The notes beneath the pieces are model-generated. The model did no database searches. It worked only from the letters and a program-made list of their open reading frames with translations, and had not been told where the DNA came from. Position numbers and translations under genes: made by a program. A DNA stretch of 64,000 nucleotides from NCBI RefSeq assembly GCF_011759585.1, contig NZ_JAAOYV010000002.1, positions 119,416 through 183,415 of the forward strand. The letters are read 5' to 3'. Source of the stretch: Frigoribacterium endophyticum. Its GTDB lineage: Bacteria; Actinomycetota; Actinomycetes; Actinomycetales; Microbacteriaceae. This document shows positions 9,202 through 16,976 of this stretch, piece by piece. Position 1 is the stretch's first letter. Each line of letters begins with the position of its first letter.

Positions 9202-10094
9202 GGCCGGCCCACCAGCACGATGGAGACCAGCAGCAGCACCCCGGCGAACGACCCCGCGATGTACGGGAACGCGACCGACAGTCGGTACAGGCGGTGGCCG
9301 GTCTCCGGCGACGGGTCGCGCAGCAGGCGCCCGACGAGGACGCCGGCGATCAGGAGGTTCAGGGCAGCCACCGGCACGCTCACCACGGCGAAGAGCGCCG
9401 TGGAGACGACCCACCAGGCCCCGCTCCACAGCGCCGTCCCGCGGGCGCCCAGCCGCACGGCGGTCGTGGTGATGCCGGCGTCGCGGTCCTCCACGATGTC
9501 CTGGACAGCGTCGAAGGCGTGCTTGGCCACGCTCCAGGCCATCAGGCCGAGGGCGGCGGGCCAGACCGGCGTCACCGAGAGGGCCGCGGGCACGATGACG
9601 AGCGGCAGCGCGTAGGCCGCGTTGCTCAGCGAGTCGACGAAGGGCCGCGCCTTGAAGCGCAGCGGCGGTGCGGAGTAGAAGACGAAGACGCCGACGTAGA
9701 GCAGGATCGCGGCGATCGCGAGCGGCGGCAACGTGACGGCGAACCAGACGAGGAAGGGCACGTTGGTGACCGCGACGGCCCAGGCGATGAGCCGGACCTC
9801 GGACTGCTCGATCCTCGCGCCCTCGATCGAGCCCTTGCGGGGGTTGGCCGCGTCGGTGTCCTGGTCGTAGATGTCGTTGACGCCGTAGATGAGCAGGTTG
9901 AACGGCAGGGTGAGCCACAGGATGACCGGCAGCGCCCGCAGGTCGAAGAGCGCACCGGTGAGCCACACGGCGACGAGACCCGACCCGATGGTGTTGATCC
10001 ACAGCACCGAACGTGAGATCAGCACGAGGCGGCGCACGGTCGCAGCCCTCTCCGACGGCGCGACGCGCGACATCCGCTCAGCACCGTCAGTCAC
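9198..10094 (-). CDS. crtEb: Lycopene elongase-type UbiA prenyltransferase
   Basis: A 298-residue polytopic UbiA-family enzyme. The prenyl-diphosphate motif is NDIYDQDTDAANPRKG, followed by YSAPPLRFKARPFVDSLSN and FDAVQDIVEDRDAGI as second Asp-rich motif. All three blocks agree with corynebacterial CrtEb and haloarchaeal LyeJ and less well with ubiquinone UbiA. The enzyme adds C5 units to both ends of lycopene to begin C50 carotenoids. GTG at 10094 is preferred over ATG 10073 because a TACGGT -10 lies seven bases upstream (leaderless). It is coupled to the desaturase and divergent from the glycosyltransferase. Confidence 0.85.
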   Translation of the reverse strand: MTDGAERMSRVAPSERAATVRRLVLISRSVLWINTIGSGLVAVWLTGALFDLRALPVILWLTLPFNLLIYGVNDIYDQDTDAANPRKGSIEGARIEQSEVRLIAWAVAVTNVPFLVWFAVTLPPLAIAAILLYVGVFVFYSAPPLRFKARPFVDSLSNAAYALPLVIVPAALSVTPVWPAALGLMAWSVAKHAFDAVQDIVEDRDAGITTTAVRLGARGTALWSGAWWVVSTALFAVVSVPVAALNLLIAGVLVGRLLRDPSPETGHRLYRLSVAFPYIAGSFAGVLLLVSIVLVGRP

Positions 10095-10107
10095 GAGACC
10101 GACCGTA
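10095..10107 (-). promoter_or_regulatory. Leaderless promoter -10 for the carotenoid operon
   Basis: On the minus strand TACGGT (10107-10102) is followed by exactly seven bases and then the GTG start of the elongase gene. This TAnnnT-N7-GTG layout is the usual leaderless arrangement in actinobacteria. No good -35 is seen. On the other strand CAGACT at 10146-10151 is six bases before the ATG of the glycosyltransferase, so the 63-bp gap may carry back-to-back leaderless promoters. Confidence 0.5.
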
Positions 10108-10157
10108 CGCCGCCCGCCGCGCCGCGGGCCCACGGCTCGCGGGCCCAGACTGGGCGG

Positions 10158-11354
10158 ATGCGCATCATGCTGCTCACCGCCGGCACCCGGGGCGACGTCG
10201 AGCCCTTCGTCGCGCTGGCCCGACACGCCACGAGTCGCGGCCACGACGTCCGGCTGGCCCTGCCCGACGACGCGGGCGCGCCCGAGGGAGTGGGCACCGT
10301 GCCCCTCGGCCTGGACGCGCGGCGCGTGCTCTCCCCCGCCGGTCGTGCCCCGTGGGCCCTCGCGCGTCACGCCCTCGCCGAGGTGCGGCCCGCGATGCGG
10401 CGCATGCTCGCGGCCGCGGTGCGCGAGACGGTCGCGTTCGACCCCGACGTGGTGGTGCACCACCCGCTCGTCCTGACCGCGCCGATGGTGGCGGACGCGC
10501 TGGGCGTGCCGCGTGTGCTCGTGGAGTTCGCGCCGGTGGCCACCCCCAGCGCGCGTTTCCCCGCCGCCGGCGGACCCACCGCCACCCGCGACCTCGGCGC
10601 CCACAACCGGTCCACCTACGCCGTGCCGCGCGCCGCCGCCCGCCTCTTCGACGGCGACGTGGCGCGCGCCGCCGCCGAGCTGCCGGGCGGGCGGCGCCCG
10701 TCCTGGCGCTCCCCGTCGCGCGCGACGCTGATGGCCGTGAGCCCGGTGCTGCTCCCGCGGCCGGACGACTGGCCGGAGCAGGTGCACCAGACGGGGGCCT
10801 GGCACGAGGAGGCGCCGGCCGCGTCGTGCGGACCGGTCGTCACCGACTTCCTGGCCGCCGGGCCCGTCGTCGTCGCCTCGTTCGGCTCCATGGCGACGGG
10901 CGACGCCTCGGCCCGCGGCGCGGCGGTCGTCGCGGCCGCCCGTTCCCACGGCCTCCGGGTGCTGCTCGTCACCGGGTGGGGCGGGCTCGCGCTGCCGCCG
11001 GAGCACCGCGGCCCCGACGTGCTGGCGGTGCCGTCGGTGCCCTTCGACGCCGTGCTGCCGCACGCCGTGCTGGCAGTGCACCACGGCGGGGCCGGCACCT
11101 CCCACGCCGTCGCGCGGGCCGGCGTGCCCGCCGTGGTCGTGCCGGTCACGGCCGACCAGCCGTTCTGGGCAGCCCAGCTGCACCGACAGGGGGTGGCGGC
11201 CGCGGCCGTTCCGCTGCGCCGCCTGACGGCCGGTGCCCTCGCGCCCGCGATGAGCGACGCCCTGACCCGTCGCGGGCGGGCCGCCGAGGTGGGCCGCCTC
11301 ATGCGTCGAGAGCACGGCGTGCAGCGGGCGCTCGACGTGCTCGAGTCCCTCTGA
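10158..11354 (+). CDS. GT1-family glycosyltransferase, probably carotenoid-modifying
   Basis: A 398-residue GT-B fold enzyme. The N terminus (MRIMLLTAGTRGDVEPFVALA) is the acceptor-domain start of the sterol/macrolide UGT group, and the C-terminal donor site is HHGGAGTSHAVARAGVPAVVVP with following DQPFWA. It probably uses a UDP- or dTDP-sugar. Being divergent from a C50-carotenoid operon, it may glycosylate a hydroxylated C50 carotenoid; that role is inferred from position only. Confidence 0.8.
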   Translation: MRIMLLTAGTRGDVEPFVALARHATSRGHDVRLALPDDAGAPEGVGTVPLGLDARRVLSPAGRAPWALARHALAEVRPAMRRMLAAAVRETVAFDPDVVVHHPLVLTAPMVADALGVPRVLVEFAPVATPSARFPAAGGPTATRDLGAHNRSTYAVPRAAARLFDGDVARAAAELPGGRRPSWRSPSRATLMAVSPVLLPRPDDWPEQVHQTGAWHEEAPAASCGPVVTDFLAAGPVVVASFGSMATGDASARGAAVVAAARSHGLRVLLVTGWGGLALPPEHRGPDVLAVPSVPFDAVLPHAVLAVHHGGAGTSHAVARAGVPAVVVPVTADQPFWAAQLHRQGVAAAAVPLRRLTAGALAPAMSDALTRRGRAAEVGRLMRREHGVQRALDVLESL

Positions 11355-11448
11355 CGCGAAGATCATCCGCCAGGAGGAATCGCCGTCCCCTCGTCGCTGG
11401 GAGAGTTCAGGCGGACTCCCGGGTCCGCTGCCGAGAGGAGGCGTCGTC

Positions 11449-11781
11449 GTGACGACACTGAGACGAACGCCGGCCCCACGGTCGTGGGCACTGACGCTCA
11501 GCGGGCTGAGCGTCTCCGGCCCGCTCGTGGTGGCCGCAGGCAACGCCCCGGCCTTGATCGGCGCACCGCTGCTGCCCTGGGTGAGCATCCTCCTGGATCT
11601 CTGGGCCGTCGCGTCGGTCGCTCTCGGCGTCGCCGCGATCGTCGTCGCGCGCGACGACCTGGCGTCGCCCCGCGACCTCCGGCCGCGCTCCGCCGCTGTC
11701 GGCCTCACGCTCGGCGTCCTCGGACTCGTGCTCAGCGGGTGCCTGTTCGTCCTCTGGCTGCTGACTCCCCTGCCCTTCTGA
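11449..11781 (+). CDS. Small membrane protein, three helices
   Basis: 110 residues with three hydrophobic segments (about 20-40, 45-70 and 82-105) separated by short charged loops. GTG at 11449 has GAGAGGAGG a little upstream, a strong ribosome-binding site. It resembles DUF4190-type small membrane proteins in layout but cannot be assigned. It is followed by a lipoprotein gene on the same strand, 63 bases on. Confidence 0.6.
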   Translation: MTTLRRTPAPRSWALTLSGLSVSGPLVVAAGNAPALIGAPLLPWVSILLDLWAVASVALGVAAIVVARDDLASPRDLRPRSAAVGLTLGVLGLVLSGCLFVLWLLTPLPF

Positions 11782-11844
11782 CACAGCGCCTCCCTGGACA
11801 GCGTCGCGGGACGCTCTCGCTGCGACCTCTGCGACCATGACGGT

Positions 11845-12294
11845 GTGAAGACCGCTGCTCCGATGACCGTCCGCGTCGCGTCACTGTGGGTGGTGGTCGT
11901 CGGGCTGACGAGCCTCTCCGGGTGCTCGACGAGCGACACCGACACGCAGCGGACGACTCAGGGCATGGTGGCGACCGCGGAGGTGCTGGACCGCTTCGAC
12001 GGCTACCTCAGCGTCGGGCTCAGGGTCGAGAACACGAGCGACGAGCCGCTGCTGTTCGAGGCAGATGACGACCTGGTCATCGGTGGTGCCGGCGGGCCGG
12101 ACTGGTCGCTCCCCTTCGGCCCGCGTCCCGAGAACGGCATGGTGGACGGCTACGCGCTCGAGGCGGACTGGCCGTCGGAGCTCTCTCCTGGTGCTGTCGC
12201 GACGACAGCGTTCCTCATGGACGCGAACAGCGACGAGGCCGTCCTCACGGTCACCTCGATCAACGGCGGCTCGGTCACCTTCTCGACGAGGTGA
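11845..12294 (+). CDS. Small lipoprotein, 149 aa
   Basis: A GTG start leads into a signal peptide ending in lipobox LSGC with Cys27. The exported ~120-residue part is predicted all-beta, with ENTSDEPLLFEADDDLVI resembling the DUF4352-like immunoglobulin fold of actinobacterial lipoproteins (blocks 'VRVENTSDEP' and 'FLMD'). It is probably anchored outside the membrane. The role is unknown. Confidence 0.65.
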   Translation: MKTAAPMTVRVASLWVVVVGLTSLSGCSTSDTDTQRTTQGMVATAEVLDRFDGYLSVGLRVENTSDEPLLFEADDDLVIGGAGGPDWSLPFGPRPENGMVDGYALEADWPSELSPGAVATTAFLMDANSDEAVLTVTSINGGSVTFSTR

Positions 12295-12346
12295 GGCCCG
12301 TGGCGTCGATCAACGGATCCGCCGACGTGCGGTCATGCGCGGAGGC

Positions 12347-12853
12347 TCAGAGAACTCGCCCGCACTCGCTCGGCCGAGCACGGCTGGCCGTGACGGCGGG
12401 CCCCGCGGCGGCGATCGCTGCCACCATCGCGAGCAGACTCGTCAGGTACAGCGGGCGAGCCCACGGTGAGTGGTCGTAGCCGCTGATGCCGAAGCCGTCG
12501 GCGAGCTGCATGCCCGGCGCGAAGGAGACGAGAAGCAGCGACGGCGCTCCCCCGACCAGGACGAGCGCCTGTGCCAGGACGACCTGACCGAGGGTGAGGC
12601 GCGAGCGGCGGATCGTCGACACCGCCACGACGACCGCGGCGCCCACGCCGAGCACGGCCCAGGCGATCACCGGTGCGGGTGAGAACGACTGGCCCACGCG
12701 GTCGAGCTCGCTGTGGATCTCCGGCAGCGACAGGCGCGGGACCGCGGCCAGCGGGTTCCAGACGAGGACCTGGAGGGCACCCACCACGGCGTACGCCACG
12801 ACGAGACCTGTTCCGACCGAGGCGGCGAGGGCAGGAGGATCCGGACGGCTCAT
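12347..12853 (-). CDS. Four-helix membrane protein, 168 aa
   Basis: ATG at 12853 gives 168 residues with hydrophobic segments at about 12-35, 60-80, 93-113 and 135-155. An extracytoplasmic loop (LPEIHSELDRVGQSFSP) separates the first two. It converges on the lipoprotein gene, with 52 bases between the stops. No family is recognised. Confidence 0.6.
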   Translation of the reverse strand: MSRPDPPALAASVGTGLVVAYAVVGALQVLVWNPLAAVPRLSLPEIHSELDRVGQSFSPAPVIAWAVLGVGAAVVVAVSTIRRSRLTLGQVVLAQALVLVGGAPSLLLVSFAPGMQLADGFGISGYDHSPWARPLYLTSLLAMVAAIAAAGPAVTASRARPSECGRVL

Positions 12854-12980
12854 GCCGTCACCGTAGGAGAGGCCCGCCCGCGGGTCGTCCGCCCCGAGGA
12901 GGATCTCCAGCCGACCAGGACCCCCCTGCCGGTCACACATCGTGGTGCAGGACGCTGGTGAGCCGTGCCACGCTGCTCCC

Positions 12981-13724
12981 GTGGACGTGATCGATGACGT
13001 GGAGCGTGGCGAGTGGCTCGCCGGACGAGTGCACGGCCGGACGAGCGTGGGCTCCGTCGCGGGGCACGGTGCCGACGCCTACGTCCGGATCCTGCACCCG
13101 CGGGAGAGCGGGCACGTCGACGACCGTCGGGCGTGGGGCGTGCCGCCGTCCGACGACTGGACGACTCGGCGCTGGTCCGACGTCGCAGCCGCCTCCGGGC
13201 GGATCATGCACTCCCTCGTGCAGTGGGGCCGCCTCCTCGACGATCAGAACCCGCACGCACCGGGGACGTCGCTCGGTTCCCTGGACCCCGTCGTCCTCGC
13301 GGCGCTCGTCCCCTTCCTCGCCAGTGCGACGAGCACGCCGGACGACGTCGTCGCCGGCTTCTGGACCGGGCACGGAGGGATCGAGCTCACCAGCCGGAGA
13401 CAGCTGGACTTGCCGGGCCGAGAGTACGTCCTGGCCAGCACGGCCCTCGACGAGCTCGCCGACCCCGACTGGGGGTTCTCCCTCGGACTCGGGTGGTTCT
13501 CCCACGTCAGGTCTCCGTCCCTCCAGCTGCTGTGGCCCGACGACCACGCCTGGGTCCTGGCGACCGAGATCGACTGGGACTCGACGATCGTCGGCGGCAC
13601 TCGGGCCCTCGTCGACAGCATCGTTCTCGACGGCCGCTTCGAGGCGTTCGACGTCGGCCCCGACGACGACCTCTCCTGGGACGGGGACACCCTCAACGGC
13701 CCGGGCGGAGAGTCGACCGCGTGA
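12981..13724 (+). CDS. Hypothetical protein, paralogue of the gene at 16257
   Basis: A 247-residue soluble protein, clearly homologous along its whole length to the 228-residue protein at 16257-16943. Both begin (M)xxIDDVERxxWL, both contain LLWP(D/E)DHAWVLATEIDWD and both end in DLSWDGDT(L/I)N. GTG at 12981 is chosen because it aligns with the paralogue's ATG. Compared with the paralogue it has longer loops near residues 50-60 and 165-175. The family is not recognised; the invariant Trp/Asp-rich block suggests a conserved binding site. It lies just left of the first possible repeat copy. Confidence 0.65.
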   Translation: MDVIDDVERGEWLAGRVHGRTSVGSVAGHGADAYVRILHPRESGHVDDRRAWGVPPSDDWTTRRWSDVAAASGRIMHSLVQWGRLLDDQNPHAPGTSLGSLDPVVLAALVPFLASATSTPDDVVAGFWTGHGGIELTSRRQLDLPGREYVLASTALDELADPDWGFSLGLGWFSHVRSPSLQLLWPDDHAWVLATEIDWDSTIVGGTRALVDSIVLDGRFEAFDVGPDDDLSWDGDTLNGPGGESTA

Positions 13725-13776
13725 CGGCGTTCTGGCTGCTGCTCGGCACGGCCGAACTGGGCTCAGCCGTCGGCGT

Positions 13777-13792
13777 CGGTCGATCAGCGAGC
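13777..13792 (+). repeat. Degenerate copy of the 16-bp array repeat (possible left end)
   Basis: CGGTCGATCAGCGAGC agrees with repeat R1 at 11 of 16 positions. The stop codon of the leftward gene on its right falls at positions 8-10, as in the good copies R1, R4, R14 and R19. If real, the array begins here, not at 14730. Chance similarity is possible. Confidence 0.35.
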
Positions 13793-14068
13793 GCGACCAG
13801 CTCGACGACCCACCAGGACGAGGACGAGAGCGCCGAGGCCCAGGACGACGGTGCCCGCTGTGGCGATCCTGCCGACCAGCTGGGTGACGAGCACCGACTC
13901 GTACTGCTCCTTCGTCGTGACGATCTCCGTGCCCTCCGGCACGGACCAGAAGAAGACCGGGGCGAGCGCACCGGCACTGACCGTGCTGACCACGCAGACG
14001 ACGAGGGCCACGACGGCCAGGCCGCAGAGGACGAACGTCCATCGGTCCATGAGCGATCGATCGGTCAT
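13784..14068 (-). CDS. Small membrane protein, two helices
   Basis: 94 residues starting at ATG 14068, with hydrophobic segments at about 12-35 and 63-85 and a short exposed loop (PEGTEIVTTKEQYESV). The basic C terminus would face the cytoplasm. Its stop codon lies in a degenerate copy of the array repeat. It has no recognisable family and is divergent from a VanZ-like gene. Confidence 0.55.
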   Translation of the reverse strand: MTDRSLMDRWTFVLCGLAVVALVVCVVSTVSAGALAPVFFWSVPEGTEIVTTKEQYESVLVTQLVGRIATAGTVVLGLGALVLVLVGRRAGRAR

Positions 14069-14208
14069 GGGGTAACGGTAGCGGTGCCGGCGGGCCTCGC
14101 CCGTCGTCAGCGCGTCTCGACCGAGCGATCCCTGAAGCTCGGCGCCCAGAGCCTTCGACGTGGCTACGAGATTAGGGACATCCAGGACCGGAGCAACGAG
14201 CCCCCATC

Positions 14209-14727
14209 GTGCAGCTCCTGGGTCACTACGGTGAGTCAGTGCTCTCAACTCTCCTGGTGCAGGTGCCGTGGCTCCCCGTCGCCGTCCTGCTCCTCGCAGT
14301 CCTGACCGGCCCGTTCATCGCGGCCGCGATCGTGCCGCGGCCGCGACTGCTCCGGACACTCTTCATCGCATCCCTCGTGGTCCTCGCCGGCCTGACCCTC
14401 TACCCGGAGGGCGGGGCCGACCGAGACGTGACCTGCACCGTCGGGCTTCCCTACTTCGGGCTCCGAGCCGTCGAGACGGTGGCGAACGTGCTGCTGTTCA
14501 TCCCCCCGGTCCTGCTCGCGGGCCTGCTCGTCCGGCGCCCCGTCCTGGCCGTCATGGGCGGCACTGCCACGTCAGCACTCATCGAGCTCGTCCAGGCGAT
14601 CGTCCCGGCCCTCGGACGCGCCTGCGACACCGGCGACTGGATCACGAACACCATCGGCGCTGTCCTCGGCGGACTCATCGCCCTCGCTGCGCTGAGCCTC
14701 GGCCGTCGAGCCACAGCAGCACCGTAG
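14209..14727 (+). CDS. VanZ-family membrane protein
   Basis: 172 residues with four to five membrane helices and the VanZ signature blocks ETVANVLLFIPP and ALIELVQA, followed by CDTGDWITNTIGAVLGG. In enterococci VanZ gives low-level teicoplanin resistance; in actinobacteria the family is widespread and mostly uncharacterised. GTG at 14209 is used, but GTG 14239 is an equally good start. The TAG stop lies three bases before repeat R1, so this gene closes the unit to the left of it. Confidence 0.75.
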   Translation: MQLLGHYGESVLSTLLVQVPWLPVAVLLLAVLTGPFIAAAIVPRPRLLRTLFIASLVVLAGLTLYPEGGADRDVTCTVGLPYFGLRAVETVANVLLFIPPVLLAGLLVRRPVLAVMGGTATSALIELVQAIVPALGRACDTGDWITNTIGAVLGGLIALAALSLGRRATAAP

Positions 14728-14729
14728 GC

Positions 14730-14745
14730 CGATCGGCTAGCGGGC
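14730..14745 (+). repeat. Array repeat R1
   Basis: CGATCGGCTAGCGGGC. This is the first good copy of the 16-bp repeat (consensus CGATCCCCTATCGGGC). Its CTA at positions 8-10 is the reverse complement of the TAG stop of the nucleotidyltransferase gene on its right. Confidence 0.85.
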
Positions 14746-15537
14746 TGAGCTCGAGGCGACGGCCCGCCGGAAGTAGGCGTCGGTCGTGGCCCTGACCTCA
14801 TCGGGGTGCTTCACGGCGGGATCCGTCTCGAAGTGGATGGCACGCTGCAGCTCCACCTCGACGAACCGCGCGAGCTGCGGCGGCGGAGCCTGCGTGCCCA
14901 TCTCCCGCGTTCGAGCCTTCGTGGCGATCAGCGTGTCAGCCGCGAGACGGACGTCGTTCGACACCTCGGCCTCGGCGAGCAACGTCGGCAGGTCCATCGG
15001 GGGAACGGTCTCGTTCGGGTGGACGTGCAGCCACCGCAACGCAGTCGTCGTCCGGAGGACGTAGAAGAAGCGCTTGAGGGTGGGCTTGCCCGCCTGCTGT
15101 TTGTGAGCGACGTGGAGGTAGTGCCGCCCGACGGCCGCCCGCTCGACGACCTCGTCGGCGAGGGCGAGGAGCTCGTCCCGGAAGGACTCGTCGCCCGTGT
15201 AGACGATGGGCGAGCGCAGCCACTCGATCACGACGGCGTTGCCCTTGACGAGGAGGCGAACGGCTTTGGCGAGGTCCCACCCGTTCACGTCGAGGACGCT
15301 GTCGAGGGGAGTCTCGATGACGTCTCGCCACGGCCACAGCGACAGGTAGGCCTCCGGCGCACGAACGTAGATGAACCGGCAGTCGTAGTCGCTGTCCGGC
15401 GACGGGAAACCCCACGCTCGACTGCCGCTCTCGATCGCCCAGGGCACGCGGACGTCGTAGTCAGCCGCGACGCCCGCCAGACGCCTGTCGATCTGTGTCA
15501 CGACCGACGGATCGAGGTCCTCCGGGACTGCGCGCAT
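14737..15537 (-). CDS. YcgL-type predicted nucleotidyltransferase (COG3541)
   Basis: 266 residues. The N-terminal nucleotidyltransferase fold has the GS motif and acidic pair in SGSRAWGFPSPDSDYDCRF, where DSDYD supplies the metal-binding aspartates. The block FIYVRAPEAYLSLWP and the helical C terminus match the COG3541/YcgL family, which has been linked to RNA repair by gene neighbourhood elsewhere. No partner gene is present here. It is the only gene between repeats R1 and R2, and its TAG stop is contributed by R1. Confidence 0.8.
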   Translation of the reverse strand: MRAVPEDLDPSVVTQIDRRLAGVAADYDVRVPWAIESGSRAWGFPSPDSDYDCRFIYVRAPEAYLSLWPWRDVIETPLDSVLDVNGWDLAKAVRLLVKGNAVVIEWLRSPIVYTGDESFRDELLALADEVVERAAVGRHYLHVAHKQQAGKPTLKRFFYVLRTTTALRWLHVHPNETVPPMDLPTLLAEAEVSNDVRLAADTLIATKARTREMGTQAPPPQLARFVEVELQRAIHFETDPAVKHPDEVRATTDAYFRRAVASSSAR

Positions 15538-15596
15538 GTCCAGACCCTACCCAGCCACTTGGACATGCCCCAGGCGAGACACCCGGTCAGCCCCGT

Positions 15597-15612
15597 CGAT
15601 CCCTCAGCGGGA
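15597..15612 (+). repeat. Array repeat R2
   Basis: CGATCCCTCAGCGGGA, three differences from consensus (positions 8, 9 and 11). It lies 60 bases upstream of the nucleotidyltransferase start, between two leftward genes. Confidence 0.7.
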
Positions 15613-15641
15613 AGGCTGTTCGGTTCTTCCCCCGCAGCGAA

Positions 15642-16100
15642 TCAGTGCAATTCGATCCAGCTGAACGATGCGTTGCTCCACCACGGCACCGCGGCGGGCA
15701 CCTCGCCCCTGTCCCATCCCAGGACATGCGCCTGCACGGGCAGGGACGCGAACGCTCCACCCGCAAGAGCGACCACCACCAGAGCGACCCGCCCGAGAAC
15801 GGAAAGGCGCCGCAACCTCGAGGCGGGACCCCGAGCCCCAGCCACGACAGCGGCGGAGAGTCCCACCCCGAGCACCACGAGGGCCCAGCCGAGGACCACC
15901 GGCGCGTGCGTCTCGATGATGACGGTGACCGAATCGTCGGCGCTGACGAACGGGACGCCTCCCCCGTCAGTGAAGGAACTCGCCGGCGCCTCCTCCCTCG
16001 AGGACGGCCACAACGCGACCAGCGCGAGCAACGGCAAGACCGTGAGCCAGATCTGCGCCAGTGCCGTCTTCGGCGACCGTCGGCTACGCACTTCTTCCAT
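15642..16100 (-). CDS. Three-helix membrane protein, 152 aa
   Basis: Starts at ATG 16100. Hydrophobic segments lie at about residues 14-32, 66-88 and 103-122, with a periplasmic-side loop (res 33-65) and a Trp-rich C-terminal tail (DRGEVPAAVPWWSNASFSWI) predicted outside. No family is recognised. It shares the unit between R2 and R3 with the divergent hypothetical gene at 16257. Confidence 0.55.
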   Translation of the reverse strand: MEEVRSRRSPKTALAQIWLTVLPLLALVALWPSSREEAPASSFTDGGGVPFVSADDSVTVIIETHAPVVLGWALVVLGVGLSAAVVAGARGPASRLRRLSVLGRVALVVVALAGGAFASLPVQAHVLGWDRGEVPAAVPWWSNASFSWIELH

Positions 16101-16256
16101 GACCTGTGTCTAGTGTTCCGCCCTGGCTTGCACGACCACCTCTGGAGTGAGATCGTCCGGCGCACCGGTGACAGATCCCGTGATGGACGGCCTCGACGGA
16201 ACCGGTGCCTCCTCGCCTCATCGGTACGGCATCCCTGGCATGGCAAGGTGACGACC

Positions 16257-16943
16257 ATGCACATCACCGACGATGTGGAACGCGCGGCCTGGCTGGGGCG
16301 ACGGATGTACCGGCAGGGCGGCTGGGCACGGGTCGGCTCGATCGCCGGGTACGACTTCGAGGCCTACGCGCGCATCCTGCATCCCCGCCCCACCGGCAGC
16401 GGCGCCTGGGAACACCGACGCTGGGCCGATGTCGCGGCCACAGCCGAGAAGGTCATGCACCCCCTCGTGCAGTGGGAGCGACTCCTCGACCATGACGAGC
16501 CACATGGAGGAACGAGCGATGTCGGGCACCTCGACCCCCAGGTGCTCGCTGCCCTCGCACCACTGCTCGGCGACGCGACCACGACACCCGACGACGCTCT
16601 CGCGGCGTACTGGGTCGGCGGCAGCGGCCAGGACCTCATCGGCCGCTCCGCGACGATCGATCGATACGACTACGTGCTCGCCCGGACCAGGATCATGGAA
16701 CTCGCCGAGCCAGGCTGGGGCGTCGACATCGGCTTCCGGACGGACGAGTCACCCCAGCTGCTCTGGCCCGAGGACCACGCCTGGGTGCTCGCCACCGAGA
16801 TCGACTGGGACTCCACGATCGTCGCCGGCTCACAGGCGTTCGTCCACGCGATCCTCACCGACGGCCGCTTCGAGGCCTTCCCCGTCGACGAGGACTCCGA
16901 CCTCTCCTGGGACGGCGACACGATCAATCGATCCACGACCTGA
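16257..16943 (+). CDS. Hypothetical protein, paralogue of the gene at 12981
   Basis: 228 residues, starting at ATG 16257 with AAGGTGA seven bases upstream. It is homologous from end to end to the protein at 12981-13724; both share ILHPR, LVQWxRLLD, LDPxVLAAL and the near-identical block WVLATEIDWDSTIV, and the DNA of that block is also nearly identical. The function is unknown. Two copies 3 kb apart, one inside and one beside the repeat array, suggest duplication or separate acquisition. Confidence 0.7.
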   Translation: MHITDDVERAAWLGRRMYRQGGWARVGSIAGYDFEAYARILHPRPTGSGAWEHRRWADVAATAEKVMHPLVQWERLLDHDEPHGGTSDVGHLDPQVLAALAPLLGDATTTPDDALAAYWVGGSGQDLIGRSATIDRYDYVLARTRIMELAEPGWGVDIGFRTDESPQLLWPEDHAWVLATEIDWDSTIVAGSQAFVHAILTDGRFEAFPVDEDSDLSWDGDTINRSTT

Positions 16944-16955
16944 CAGCTTGGAGAG

Positions 16956-16971
16956 CGATCCCCTCCCGGGA
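16956..16971 (+). repeat. Array repeat R3
   Basis: CGATCCCCTCCCGGGA. It lies between converging genes, 12 bases after the stop of the rightward hypothetical gene and five bases before the stop of the leftward membrane protein. Confidence 0.85.
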
Positions 16972-16976
16972 CGTGA

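Noticed and set aside
12340..12355. A possible repeat copy at the stop of the membrane gene at 12347 (CGGAGGCTCAGAGAAC)
   Set aside because: Only about half of the positions match the best copy (R2), and the key A3 and GG at 13-14 are not all present.
14121..14143. GCGATCCCTGAAGCTCGG upstream of the VanZ gene as a further repeat copy
   Set aside because: The first seven bases agree but the second half needs an insertion and several changes; it is not at a unit boundary.
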